This document shows positions 51,801 to 59,789 of a stretch of DNA of 64,000 nucleotides, one piece after another. Where the stretch lies: NCBI RefSeq assembly GCF_002844195.1, contig NZ_PEND01000001.1, forward strand, positions 682,001 to 746,000, written 5' to 3'. The notes beneath the pieces were generated by a model. The model was not told the DNA's origin and ran no database searches. It saw only the letters and a program-made list of their open reading frames with translations. The translations under genes and the position numbers were made by a program. How positions within the stretch are numbered: the stretch's first letter is position 1; each line of letters opens with the position of its first letter. This DNA comes from Halegenticoccus soli (lineage in GTDB: Archaea; Halobacteriota; Halobacteria; Halobacteriales; Haloferacaceae).

Positions 51801-52469
51801 TCACCGCCACCCGCGCCCGAAGACGCGGCCGAGCCGCGAGTCGTCGCCCCGCAGGAACCGGTACGCCGGCCCCGCGAGGAGGAGCGCGGCGAGGAGCGCC
51901 GCGGCGGCGACGAGTCGGACGTCGATCGCGCTCGACAGCGAGTCGGCCGTCAGCGCGTCGAGCGACGCGCCGGCCAGCGCGCCGCCGGCCGCCCACGGCA
52001 GCTCCCCGAGCGCGGTTCCGACGAGGAACGGCCGGAGGGGGACGTTTGCGGCCCCCGCCCCGACCGACACCACGTCGGACGGCGCGGGGAGGAGGCGGCT
52101 CGCGGCGACGCTCCTGACGGTGCCGGCGTCGTCGACGAACCGCTCCCCGGCGTCAGAGAGCCGGCCGCCGCCCCCGGTGCGCCGGGCGAGGGAGTACGGG
52201 ACGAGGCTCGTAACAACCATCAGCGCGAGCGCGACGCCGATCCCCGCCGCGCCGTAGCCGTACCCCGCCCCGACGGCGAGGAGCGTCGTCGGCCACGCGA
52301 GGAACGGCCGGACCAGCGACAGCGCGAGCAGGACCGCGCCGAACCGGACGGGGTCGGAGGAGAGCCCCGCGAGCCACCGCAGCGTTCCGTCCGGGGAGGA
52401 GAGCCACGCTCCGAGCGCGACGGCGGCGATCGCGGCGGCTCCGAGGAGGAACCGGGCCCGGCGGTTCAT
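51801..52469 (-). CDS. VTT-domain (TVP38/TMEM64) membrane protein
   Basis: This is a 222-residue protein with the TVP38/TMEM64/DedA-like VTT domain: helices RPFLAWPTTLLAVGAGYGYG (central re-entrant loop with GxGYGxG) and a second conserved segment SRLLPAPSDVVSVGAGAANVPLRPFLVGTALGELPW. Eukaryotic relatives act as lipid scramblases; the archaeal substrate is unknown. It converges with gpmI and diverges from the DUF5830 gene. Confidence 0.92.
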   Translation of the reverse strand: MNRRARFLLGAAAIAAVALGAWLSSPDGTLRWLAGLSSDPVRFGAVLLALSLVRPFLAWPTTLLAVGAGYGYGAAGIGVALALMVVTSLVPYSLARRTGGGGRLSDAGERFVDDAGTVRSVAASRLLPAPSDVVSVGAGAANVPLRPFLVGTALGELPWAAGGALAGASLDALTADSLSSAIDVRLVAAAALLAALLLAGPAYRFLRGDDSRLGRVFGRGWR

Positions 52470-52567
52470 ACCACCCCTGCCAACCCGCGGTGGAAACGCT
52501 TTGCGCTTCGCGGAGCGCGCTCGGGCTCCGCGGAACGGTTAAGCGTCCGGCGGCGGAACGGGCTCCC

Positions 52568-52942
52568 GTGACCGACGCCGGGAGCCGGGACGAGCGGGTC
52601 GCCCTCGCGCTCGACCTGCTGGCGCACCTCGAACGCGACGAGCTCAGTCTCGCCGAGGTGGTCGACCGGATCGAGACCGTGACGACCGACCCGACGGCGA
52701 CGCGCGAGATCCTCGACGAGGCCGAAAAGCGCGGCATCATCGAGCGCGAGGACGGGCGGATCCGGACGCGCCGCGGCGGGACGTTCGTGCGATTCGAGAG
52801 CCAGGTCGTCACGAGGGAGGGCGACTTCTCCTGTCGCCGCTGCGGGGCGGGCCTCTCGACGGGTCACTTCATCCGCTTCGACTCCGGCGAACTCGGGCCG
52901 TTCGGGTCGTCGTGCATCAGGAAAGTCACGGGTCGAGAGTAG
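52568..52942 (+). CDS. DUF5830-like haloarchaeal protein
   Basis: This is a 124-residue protein with a GTG start at 52568 (VTDAGSRDERV). Residues 10-60 form a helical, winged-helix-like region (LDLLAHLERDELSLAEVVDRIETVTTD). The C-terminal half carries a CRRCGAGLSTGHFI zinc knuckle and FGSSCIRKV. I recall the family as DUF5830. It may be a small regulator. It ends 15 bases before the convergent DUF7115 gene. Confidence 0.88.
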   Translation: MTDAGSRDERVALALDLLAHLERDELSLAEVVDRIETVTTDPTATREILDEAEKRGIIEREDGRIRTRRGGTFVRFESQVVTREGDFSCRRCGAGLSTGHFIRFDSGELGPFGSSCIRKVTGRE

Positions 52943-52956
52943 AATGCGGAGCTCTC

Positions 52957-53997
52957 CTATCGACCCCGCCGCAGTTCCTCGATGAGCTGCTCGACGAGCT
53001 CCCGCTGTTCGCGGAGCGCCTCGTTCTGCCGCTCGACCGCGCCTTCGAGCGCCGCGAGGCGGCTCGCGAGCTCCTCGTCCGAGCCGGCGTCGGCCGGCTC
53101 GAACCCGGTACCCCGGAACTCGTCGGCCGCCGCGCCGTCAGCTCCCGCGCCGTCGGCCGCCGTATCGGCGTGCCGGGGTTCGGCGTTCGGGGGATCGGCT
53201 CGCCCGTCGGCCGCGCGGGGCGCGCTCTCGGACGACCGCGCGAGTTGCGACGGGGTCGCGCTCAGCGGATCCGGACCGTCGCCGAAGTCGACCGCGCTCC
53301 GCGCGGACCCGCCCGAGCCCCTCTCGTCCGCACTCGCGTCTTCGTCTCCGCGCTCGTCGGCCGAGACGGCAGCGCGGAACTCCGAGAGGCTCCCGACGCC
53401 GTGGTACGCCAGCAGCGCGGATTCGAGTCCCTCGCGCACCGCCCGCGCCTCCTCGTTCGGCGCTTTGAACCGCTCCTGTCGGTCGCCGAGCGTGAGGACG
53501 ACCGAGGTCGCGACGCTGCCGTCCTCGAACGCGAGGTCCGTCACGTCGTCGTAGCGGAACACCTCGTAGTCGTCGTCCCAGACGGCCGCGCCGATGTGCT
53601 TCACCACCCGCGAGTCGGTGATGACGAGCGTCAGTTCGCTGAACCGGAAGACGTGCGTCACGGTTTCGCCGTCCTCGACGATTCCGACGGCGGCGAGCGC
53701 GCCCGCGAGAACCGGGTGCAGCGCCTCCCGCAGTCGCTTCGTCGGGACCGCGAACGAACGTTCGCCGTCGAGACCGTAGCCGAGGGAGACCTTCGACTTC
53801 CGCTTGCCTTCGGACACCTCGATCCGCTCGGCGTCGTGCGGGTACGTTTCGACCGCCTCGTCGGACAGCAGCCCGTCGGCCCGGTAGACGAGCGTTCGCG
53901 TCGGGGTGACGAGCAGTTCGTCCTCGCCGCCGAGCGCCACGCGGGCGGTGACGGACTCGCCGTCGAGTTCGGACCGGACGAGTTCCGGGAGACCCAT
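52957..53997 (-). CDS. DUF7115-like protein with PH-like domains and coiled coil
   Basis: This is a 346-residue soluble protein. Residues 1-100 and 105-200 look like two repeated beta-rich PH-like domains (VTPTRTLVYRADGLLSDEAV; LTLVITDSRVVKHIGAAVWD). A disordered Ala/Asp/Ser-rich linker (about 225-290) and a C-terminal coiled coil (LAALEGAVERQNEALREQRE) follow. It is widespread in haloarchaea as an uncharacterised family, DUF7115 as I recall. A membrane-surface or scaffold role is possible. Confidence 0.86.
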   Translation of the reverse strand: MGLPELVRSELDGESVTARVALGGEDELLVTPTRTLVYRADGLLSDEAVETYPHDAERIEVSEGKRKSKVSLGYGLDGERSFAVPTKRLREALHPVLAGALAAVGIVEDGETVTHVFRFSELTLVITDSRVVKHIGAAVWDDDYEVFRYDDVTDLAFEDGSVATSVVLTLGDRQERFKAPNEEARAVREGLESALLAYHGVGSLSEFRAAVSADERGDEDASADERGSGGSARSAVDFGDGPDPLSATPSQLARSSESAPRAADGRADPPNAEPRHADTAADGAGADGAAADEFRGTGFEPADAGSDEELASRLAALEGAVERQNEALREQRELVEQLIEELRRGR

Positions 53998-54081
53998 GGC
54001 GGGGTGTCCCGCTACTATGACATAAATCCGAGGGGTGTGCCGCGAGGCGGCGGCGAGCGATCGGGCGAACCGATATGAGAA

Positions 54082-54092
54082 GGTTAAAGAGT
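54082..54092 (+). promoter_or_regulatory. TATA box of tRNA-Met
   Basis: AGGTTAAAGA lies about 28-32 bases before the tRNA 5' end and is the only TATA-like element in the region. Transcription should start close to the mature 5' end. Confidence 0.5.
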
Positions 54093-54115
54093 CTCATCGC
54101 AATACGTGGAAGTGA

Positions 54116-54291
54116 GCCCGGGTGGCTTAGCTGGACATAGCGCCGCACTCATAGGGTATCGCGTCGGTCCTCCGCGGTCCGACCACCGAGCTTCGGTGCG
54201 GTAACCGCCTTGGAAGCTCCGCTCCCGGAGGCCCGCCGAGCCTCGTACCTGGGACATGCGGAGATCGTGGGTTCGGAGCCCACCCCGGGCA
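54116..54291 (+). tRNA. Elongator tRNA-Met (CAT) with 102-nt intron
   Basis: The exons pair as acceptor GCCCGGG / CCCGGGC with discriminator A54291. The anticodon stem CCGCA (54143-54147) pairs with TGCGG (54257-54261) and the loop CTCATA gives anticodon CAT. The intron (54154-54255) begins after position 37, the canonical site, consistent with a bulge-helix-bulge recognised by the archaeal splicing endonuclease. Haloarchaeal elongator tRNA-Met genes usually have such introns. No encoded CCA. Confidence 0.93.
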
Positions 54292-54444
54292 CTCGACGAC
54301 TTCTCGCCGTGATCCGACCGCCCGCAGAGCGCGGGCTGTCCTCGTGGCCCTCCGTCGGTCGTCGGACCGTCTCGCAGCAGTTTCCGCCCTCCGAGTTCAG
54401 ACGCCAAAAAACGTTCGAGGGGGTCTCAGACTTTTCCCCTCACC

Positions 54445-54549
54445 AGCCATCACGGATGGCTGTTGGACCTGACGGATGTACGCAGCACAACGTGACTGAC
54501 CCAAGTGCTGCGAAACATAGATTCAGGCACCCCGGCATAAGTTTTCTCC
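54445..54549 (+). repeat. Two-hairpin element, copy 1
   Basis: The hairpin AGCCAT-CACGG-ATGGCT (54445-54461) is followed by CCTGAC (54468), then CGCAGCAC / GTGCTGCG (stem 54481-54512) with a loop containing ACGTGACTG, and then GGCATAAG-TTTTCTCC (54534-54549). Order and motifs match copy 2. It may be a relic right end of an IS200/IS605-type element with its omegaRNA-like scaffold; no tnpA or tnpB frame adjoins. Confidence 0.7.
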
Positions 54550-54790
54550 TTTCGCGGAGAATTTTCAAATTTCTATACATTCGGGGCCAGGGTGGATCGA
54601 GCGGTGCCGATGGCGGCGCGTGCGCCGGCGTTCGGTCCATTGATCGACGTTCTTGAAGTTACTATTCCCCATTAATAGCATTCTGATCACACTATGTCGG
54701 GGGGAGTCGCACTACCGCTCTCCGAGGAGCGGGGGCGAGTGGTCGGACGAGAGGTTCCTACAGCTCTCGGCCTTCTCGTTACCGTCGGAC

Positions 54791-54921
54791 GGGCCACCGG
54801 GGGACACGCCCCCTGCCGGCCCACCCGCGGAGATGCCGCTCCTGACAGGAAAGTGCAGCACCACATGACTGCCTTAGTGCTGCGGACCCTTCTCCCGACA
54901 CCGTCGGCATAAGCTTTCTCC
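54791..54921 (+). repeat. Two-hairpin element, copy 2
   Basis: The strong hairpin GGGCC...GGGGG-ACACG-CCCCC...GGCCC (54791-54822) is followed by CCTGAC (54841), GCAGCAC / GTGCTGC (54855-54883) with a loop containing ACATGACTG, then GGCATAAG-CTTTCTCC (54906-54921). Alignable positions to copy 1 run over about 80 bases. Both copies are on the same strand, 373 bases apart. Confidence 0.7.
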
Positions 54922-55014
54922 TCGTCGATTCGTTCGAAAGCGGCGACCGCTCGCCGGCGTCGGCGCGACGCTCTCGACCGGCTTCGGCGTCCGCCCGCCG
55001 AGTCCGGTCGGGTC

Positions 55015-55284
55015 TCACCGCGAGAGCAAGCCGCGCGAGCGCGTCCGAAGCTCGCGCGAGTCCACGATCGTCGGGAACCCGCCGTCGCGCCTGATCTCGA
55101 CTCCTTCGGGGAGATCCACGGGGTCCGTCGGAGCGAGCATCAGCACCTCCTCCGCCTCGGTCTCGACGATCTCCCGCCCGGTGTCCGTCTCCCACATGCG
55201 CGGGGTCCACGCGCCCGATTCGAACCGCTCCCAGAGGTCGTTTTCCGTGTAGTATCTCCCGTTCGATCCCTCGTAGACGGACAT
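55015..55284 (-). CDS. Small haloarchaeal hypothetical protein
   Basis: This is an 89-residue protein (MSVYEGSNGRYYTENDLWER) with regular beta/alpha pattern and acidic middle (REIVETEAEEVLMLAPTDP), then GVEIRRDGGFPTIVDSRELR. It lacks transmembrane or cysteine motifs. Codon pattern and acidity support coding. I do not recognise a family. It is encoded just right of the repeated hairpin elements, on the opposite strand. Confidence 0.7.
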   Translation of the reverse strand: MSVYEGSNGRYYTENDLWERFESGAWTPRMWETDTGREIVETEAEEVLMLAPTDPVDLPEGVEIRRDGGFPTIVDSRELRTRSRGLLSR

Positions 55285-55907
55285 GTCAGTCGCGCACCGT
55301 CGGAGGCTTCGCTCTCCGACGATCCGCCGCGACGGGACGAGAGCGGCGGGAGCCGCGGGCGAAACCGCGCTTCGTCGAGCGCCGAGTGCCCGCCCCGCCG
55401 GGCCTATCGGCGTCCGCCGGCCGTCGCACCCCGCTCGTCGGTTCGCGCGCTCGTGCTGTTCTCCTGTCGATCGTGTGTCGTTCCGACATGTGTCAAATGC
55501 ACCCTCCGTTCCCTACTCGATCCGGTACACACGCGTCCGGTCGGAAACCGAAACGTTCGGCGCTACGAAAGCGATCGGTGCGCCGCCTCCCCTAGTACGT
55601 TTCACCCCGGCTAGCAGGATAAACGGAAACCATGCGTACGCAAGCGACTTATCAGCGTCACGTCTCGTCGGTCGGCGTTCCGGATCCGGATTCGAGGCAT
55701 CTCCGCGGCGGACCGGAGCAGCACGATCCAGCGAGAGCGTCCGGACGGAACGGTCGGGCGTCCAGTAGTCGCGAATCCGCGACCGCTCCGCCGGAATGTC
55801 GCGATCCGCACGGCGAGCGAGCCGCGCGCGAAAGGACGCGGAAGAGCCTAGTAGCGGTCCCGGCGAGCGGGACGAATCCGACGGTCGATCGCGCCCGTCC
55901 GCGGGAG
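55285..55907. other. Intergenic region, no supported gene
   Basis: The 623 bases between the small gene and kptA hold only arginine/proline-rich frames on both strands that look antisense-like. AT-richer DNA near 55490-55640 may mark the promoter side of either neighbour. I see no RNA structure worth naming. Confidence 0.45.
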
Positions 55908-56537
55908 TCACAGGCCGAGGTACCGGGGCGGGACCCGGTCGGCCGTGTACGTCTCGGGGCCCCGGCGGCGAATCGGAAGCCCGTCCGAGAGCATCGCCTC
56001 CGAGTCGACGACGAACACGATCGGCTCGGCGGCGTGACGCCGGCCGACCGACCGCGCGCCCTCCCGCGTCGGGGACAGGTGGACCTCCTGCCGCCCCATC
56101 GGCTTGAGCCCCTCTTCGCGGATCGAACCGACGTTCCTCGGAGCGGTTCCGTGGTAGAGCCGGTCGGGGACCGCCCCGCCGTCCGTTCCGGAACCGAGAT
56201 CGACGTCGACGGAGTGACCGTAGGCCGCCCTGATCCGTCCGTCGGCGCGCTCGAAGCGACCTTTCGGATCCGTCGCGACGACGGCCTCGACGGCCTCCGG
56301 GGTCGCCCACTCGTACCGGTCCGTCGCGGCGCGGACGAGAGCGGCGTACCGCACCCGGCCCGCGTCGTCCATCGAGAGGCCGAGATCCGACGGAAAGTGC
56401 CGGAGCGCGCCGCTCAGGAACCGCGACAGCCGTTCGCGCCGGTCGGCGTCGAGAACGAGCCGTCCCCGCGCGCCGCAGTCCGGGCAGACGCCGGCGTCGA
56501 ACGGACCGTGCGCCTCGCAGGTTCTGAGAGCCGACAT
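55908..56537 (-). CDS. kptA: RNA 2'-phosphotransferase (Tpt1/KptA)
   Basis: This is a 209-residue enzyme that moves the 2'-phosphate of RNA to NAD+, releasing ADP-ribose cyclic phosphate. Its N-terminal extension carries a zinc knuckle (CEAHGPFDAGVCPDCG). The core has the LSRFLSGALRHFPSDLGLSMD head, the NAD-contact YGHSVDVD, LYHGTAPRNVGSIREEG and HLSPTREGARSVGRRH. The start at 56537 is preferred over 56597. Archaeal tRNA splicing leaves no 2'-phosphate, so its natural substrate here is unclear. Confidence 0.92.
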   Translation of the reverse strand: MSALRTCEAHGPFDAGVCPDCGARGRLVLDADRRERLSRFLSGALRHFPSDLGLSMDDAGRVRYAALVRAATDRYEWATPEAVEAVVATDPKGRFERADGRIRAAYGHSVDVDLGSGTDGGAVPDRLYHGTAPRNVGSIREEGLKPMGRQEVHLSPTREGARSVGRRHAAEPIVFVVDSEAMLSDGLPIRRRGPETYTADRVPPRYLGL

Positions 56538-56640
56538 CGGGTTCCATCCGCCCGCCCGCCGGAAGGCAGTTTCGTCCGATCGCCCGGGCGGACGCACGCC
56601 TCCTCGGGTCGGTCTCGCGCGAAAAACCGCAGTTCGGGGC

Positions 56641-56817
56641 TTAAACCGGCCGGCCGTCGCCGTCGGTTCCGAGCAGATACGTGCCCGCCGTGAGAAGGAT
56701 CGCGGCGGGGAGGACCAGCACGCCCATGCCTGCGCCCGGCGTGACTCCCGGGAGGAAGGCGAGCGTACCGACGATCATCAGGACGAGCCCGATCATACCT
56801 TTGCGTGTGACGTCCAT
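56641..56817 (-). CDS. Small two-helix membrane protein
   Basis: This is a 58-residue protein starting at MDVTRKGM (56817) with two transmembrane segments (MIGLVLMIVGTLAFLPGVTP and GMGVLVLPAAILLTAGTYLL) and a short polar tail. The composition is typical for small haloarchaeal membrane proteins, with no known function. It lies 103 bases upstream of kptA on the same strand, so may share its transcript. Confidence 0.75.
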   Translation of the reverse strand: MDVTRKGMIGLVLMIVGTLAFLPGVTPGAGMGVLVLPAAILLTAGTYLLGTDGDGRPV

Positions 56818-56944
56818 GCCTCTACCGAAAGCTACGCCGCGCATCGCATAAGGCGTTTGGTTTATCCGTCGTAACGGACATAATCTATCATCATATTCTC
56901 CGGCCGTCCCGCTCGCTCCGGCAGTCGAGGGTGGACGGACCGGT

Positions 56945-57502
56945 TCACCCCGTTCGCTCGCCGGCCCGGATCGCCGCTTCGAGCCAGTTCTCCTCCGGGG
57001 GGAGCGGACACGAGAAGGTGTCGCTGTAGGCGCAGAACGGCTGGTACGCGAGGTTGAAATCGAGGACGGTTTCGTCGCCGTCCCCGAGGTCGCGCTCCGG
57101 TTCGAACTCCATGTACCGGCCGCCGCGGTAGGTCTCCTGGCCGGTCGTCTTGTCGCGGAACGGGACGAACAGGGTCCGACCCTCCGCTTCTTCCTGGCGG
57201 TAGGCCGCGAGCGTCCGGTCGTCCCCCCGGAGTTCGAACTCGAAGGTGACGACGCGGAGGTAGCGCACGTTCGGACCGCTCGTCGTCTCCATCTCGACCG
57301 GGTCGGGTCGGTCGTGAACCCGCGCGGTCGCCCCGATCCGGTACGTCGGATCGGGGTCGAAGTACGACAGCCCCTCGAAGCCGTCCCGCTCGGCGGGCGG
57401 AATCGGCGACTGGGGGTGCTCGGCGAAAAAGGCGTCCTTCTCGTCCCGCATCCGGCGTAGCTCTGCCGCCCAGGCGTCGGCGTCGAAATCGGTTTCGCTC
57501 AC
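56945..57502 (-). CDS. DUF1684 family protein
   Basis: This is a 185-residue soluble protein of the DUF1684 family. Conserved parts are the N-terminal helix WAAELRRMRDEKDAFFAEHPQSPIP, then the beta-strand core YLRVVTFEFELRG, the motif RTLFVPFRDKTTGQETYRGGRYM, and a family end LDFNLAYQPFCAYSDTFSCPLPPEENWL. A catalytic role has been proposed only from conservation. The gene is transcribed independently. Confidence 0.92.
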   Translation of the reverse strand: MSETDFDADAWAAELRRMRDEKDAFFAEHPQSPIPPAERDGFEGLSYFDPDPTYRIGATARVHDRPDPVEMETTSGPNVRYLRVVTFEFELRGDDRTLAAYRQEEAEGRTLFVPFRDKTTGQETYRGGRYMEFEPERDLGDGDETVLDFNLAYQPFCAYSDTFSCPLPPEENWLEAAIRAGERTG

Positions 57503-57604
57503 GTCCGCCCCTACCGGCCGACGACATAACGGTCTGACGAAGCGCGGCGGGATCTCTCCCCCGCTGCGCGCCGACGATCCGACGATCCGCCGACTTACGC
57601 CGGT

Positions 57605-58579
57605 TCACGCCCGCTTCGCGTCGGCGAGACGCTCGAACTGTTCGTCGGAGATCGAAACCTCGCACGCGGCGAGGTTCTCCCGGAGCTGGTCGACCGTCCG
57701 CGCCCCGACGATCGGCGCGGTGACCTGCTTGTGGCGCGTGAGCCAGGCGAGGCTCACCTGCGCCGGGCTGGCGTCGACCGCCGCCGCGACCTCCTCGACC
57801 GCCTCCAGCGCGTCGAAGTTTTCGGCGGTGAGGTACGAATCGACGAACCGCTGGTCCGTCGCGGCGCGGGAGTCCGCCGGCGGCTCCTCGTCCCGACTGT
57901 ACTTCCCGGTGAGAAACCCGCCCGCGAGCGGCGACCACGGGATCACCCCGACGCCGTAATCGGCGCACATCTCCAGGTAGTTCCCCTCGATCTCCCGGTT
58001 GACGACGTTGTAGCGCGGCTGTGCGAGCCTGAACGGTTCGTACCCCCGCCGGTCGGCGATCTCGTTCGCCTTCGCCACCTTCCAGGCGTTCGGTTCGAGC
58101 GTCGAGGTGCCGAGGTAGTTGACCTTCCCGTCGCGGACGAACCCGTCGAGGGTGCGCATGAACTCCTCGGCCGGCGTGTCGTCGTCCCAGCGGTGGGTGT
58201 ACAGCAGGTCGACGTAGTCGGTGCCGAGGCGATCGAGGATGCGGTCGATCTGCCTGCGGAGGTGCTTCCGATTGAGCCCGCGGCCGTTCGGGTCCTCGCG
58301 GGTGGGCCAGTAGATCTTCGAGGCGATCACGAAGTCCTCGCGGTCGCGCTCCGCGAGCCAGTCGCCGATGTACTCCTCGCTGCGCCCCTCGCCGTACATG
58401 TCGGCGGTGTCGATGAAGTTCCCGCCGCGCTCGGCGTAGGCGTCGAGCAGCTCGTGGGCCCGGTCGCGGTCGACCTCGATCTCGCCGGCGTCGTTCTCGC
58501 GGCCGAACCGCCAGGTGCCGAACGCGACCTCGCTCACCTTCGTCCCGGTCGGTCCGAGCGGAACCGTTTCGAGAGACAT
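57605..58579 (-). CDS. Aldo/keto reductase
   Basis: This is a 324-residue NADPH-dependent (beta/alpha)8 oxidoreductase. The family's catalytic Asp-Tyr-Lys-His tetrad fits IDTADMYGEGRSEEYIGDWL (Asp, Tyr), VIASKIYWP (Lys) and DLLYTHRWD (His). The C-terminal coenzyme-binding stretch is IVGARTVDQLRENLAACEVSI. It resembles haloarchaeal aldo/keto reductases of unclear substrate. It is preceded by a short divergent region and not in an operon. Confidence 0.93.
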   Translation of the reverse strand: MSLETVPLGPTGTKVSEVAFGTWRFGRENDAGEIEVDRDRAHELLDAYAERGGNFIDTADMYGEGRSEEYIGDWLAERDREDFVIASKIYWPTREDPNGRGLNRKHLRRQIDRILDRLGTDYVDLLYTHRWDDDTPAEEFMRTLDGFVRDGKVNYLGTSTLEPNAWKVAKANEIADRRGYEPFRLAQPRYNVVNREIEGNYLEMCADYGVGVIPWSPLAGGFLTGKYSRDEEPPADSRAATDQRFVDSYLTAENFDALEAVEEVAAAVDASPAQVSLAWLTRHKQVTAPIVGARTVDQLRENLAACEVSISDEQFERLADAKRA

Positions 58580-58635
58580 GTCGGTCGCTCCGCCCCGTGT
58601 CGTCTAAAGGATCCTGATTCGCTCGTCCGGGACGG

Positions 58636-58914
58636 TCACCGCTTGTGCGCGCGTCCGACGTACAGCGCGACGAGGTTCGCGGAGAGGAGGCCGACGAAGA
58701 CGAGCGGCGCGGAGCCCTTCAGCCCGTCCAGGAGCAGCGGAACGTAGAGGAACGGGAGCGCGATCGCCGCCCAGAAACAGAGGGCGCGGAGCGGAACGAC
58801 GACGGCGTGCGCCATCGCGCCGAAAACCTGGCGGTCGATCCCGGACGCGAGCGCGTCGTCGGCGCTGCCCGGTCGAGTCGGCTGTTCTTCGACGGTGGTT
58901 GAGGGGCTCGACAT
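58636..58914 (-). CDS. Small membrane protein
   Basis: This is a 92-residue protein starting at MSSPSTTVEE (58914). An acidic polar head is followed by two membrane segments (AVVVPLRALCFWAAIALPFLYVPLLLDG and LVFVGLLSANLVALYVGRAHKR). It is of unknown function. An in-frame ATG at 58956 is possible but adds a divergent leader. It lies 57 bases upstream of the aldo/keto-reductase start, in the same direction. Confidence 0.78.
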   Translation of the reverse strand: MSSPSTTVEEQPTRPGSADDALASGIDRQVFGAMAHAVVVPLRALCFWAAIALPFLYVPLLLDGLKGSAPLVFVGLLSANLVALYVGRAHKR

Positions 58915-59171
58915 GACGTGGGACCTCACGAACTGGTCTTCGCCGGACGGTGACATATAGCCGCGTGAGCCTTCGATCCCTTTCGGCGCGTTTCACCCCG
59001 AGAACGCCGCGAACGGCGACGTTTCACGAACCGATCTCGGGCCTCCTAACAATTTATCGAGACGACTGATTCTTTTATTCTCCGCGTGTGACACCACGAA
59101 TATGTCAGCCGGTCGGCCCTCCGTCCGACCGTTGAGCCGACCGACCGTCGCACCGACCGGCCGCCGATCGG

Positions 59172-59372
59172 GTGCCGATCGTCGTCGCCTCGCGGTGTCG
59201 CGCCGGCCCGACGGAGCCGGTGTACGGGACGCGGGGCGGCGGCGTGACGCTCCGGGAGCGCGGCGCGCTGTTCGCGGGAGACTTGCCCGCCTCGAAGGGC
59301 CGGATCGAGCTCGTCCTCGCGCTGTCGGCGGGGTTGTCCCGCGGGGAGGTCGCGTCGCTGTTCGAGGCGTGA
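59172..59372 (+). CDS. Small uncharacterised haloarchaeal protein
   Basis: This is a 66-residue frame with GTG start. It holds GGVTLRERGALFAGDLPASKGRIELVLALSAGLSRGEVASLFEA, a helix-turn-helix-like end I recognise from small haloarchaeal proteins (possibly DUF7128). The N-terminal part is Arg/Gly-rich and the start is uncertain. The function is unknown. Confidence 0.55.
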   Translation: MPIVVASRCRAGPTEPVYGTRGGGVTLRERGALFAGDLPASKGRIELVLALSAGLSRGEVASLFEA

Positions 59373-59468
59373 CGCCCTCCGCGTACTGTTCGACGCCTGA
59401 CTCCCTCGACCGGCGGCCGCGCGCTCGGGTCGTGACGGATTTATGTCCCGCGCCGCGTTGGCGGACAC

Positions 59469-59747
59469 ATGGCCGATCTCAACCCCCTCGCGAAGCGCAT
59501 CTACAACGTCACCCCCGAGCCGGTTCGGCTCACGCTCGACGACGGCTCGACGGGCGTGTACCACCTCGAGAGCGCGGAGTTCTTCCAGCGGGAGTTCCAG
59601 GGCGAGGGAACGCGCGAGGGCGACGACGCCGAGTACCGATTCGCGACGACGGAGGACAACGAGCGCGTCATCGTCGGGCGGAAGGGCCCGGACGAGGGCG
59701 GCTGGTCGATGGTCGGCACCGTCGTCGAGGCCGAGCGCGCCGAGTGA
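59469..59747 (+). CDS. Small conserved haloarchaeal protein
   Basis: This is a 92-residue beta-rich acidic protein (LAKRIYNVTPEPVRLTLDDG, GVYHLESAEFFQREFQGEG, EYRFATTEDNERVIVGRKGP). It resembles small proteins found across haloarchaea but I recall no settled role. A clean ATG and convincing composition support it. It converges with the EamA transporter gene. Confidence 0.82.
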   Translation: MADLNPLAKRIYNVTPEPVRLTLDDGSTGVYHLESAEFFQREFQGEGTREGDDAEYRFATTEDNERVIVGRKGPDEGGWSMVGTVVEAERAE

Positions 59748-59789
59748 CGGTCGGCGGTCACGGGGCGGGCGCGCTCGCCGACGGGACGA

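Larger units (their letters stand above)
54292..55014. other. Gene-free stretch with two copies of a structured element
   Basis: The 723 bases between tRNA-Met and the gene at 55015 hold no supported gene, but two diverged copies of a roughly 80-base element (54468-54549 and 54841-54921), each with an upstream hairpin. Base composition drops to AT-rich in places (54555-54690), in keeping with inserted DNA. Confidence 0.6.

Noticed and set aside
55632-56693. 353-codon plus-strand frame over kptA
   Set aside because: It is antisense to kptA and basic; kptA has clear family motifs and a proper start.
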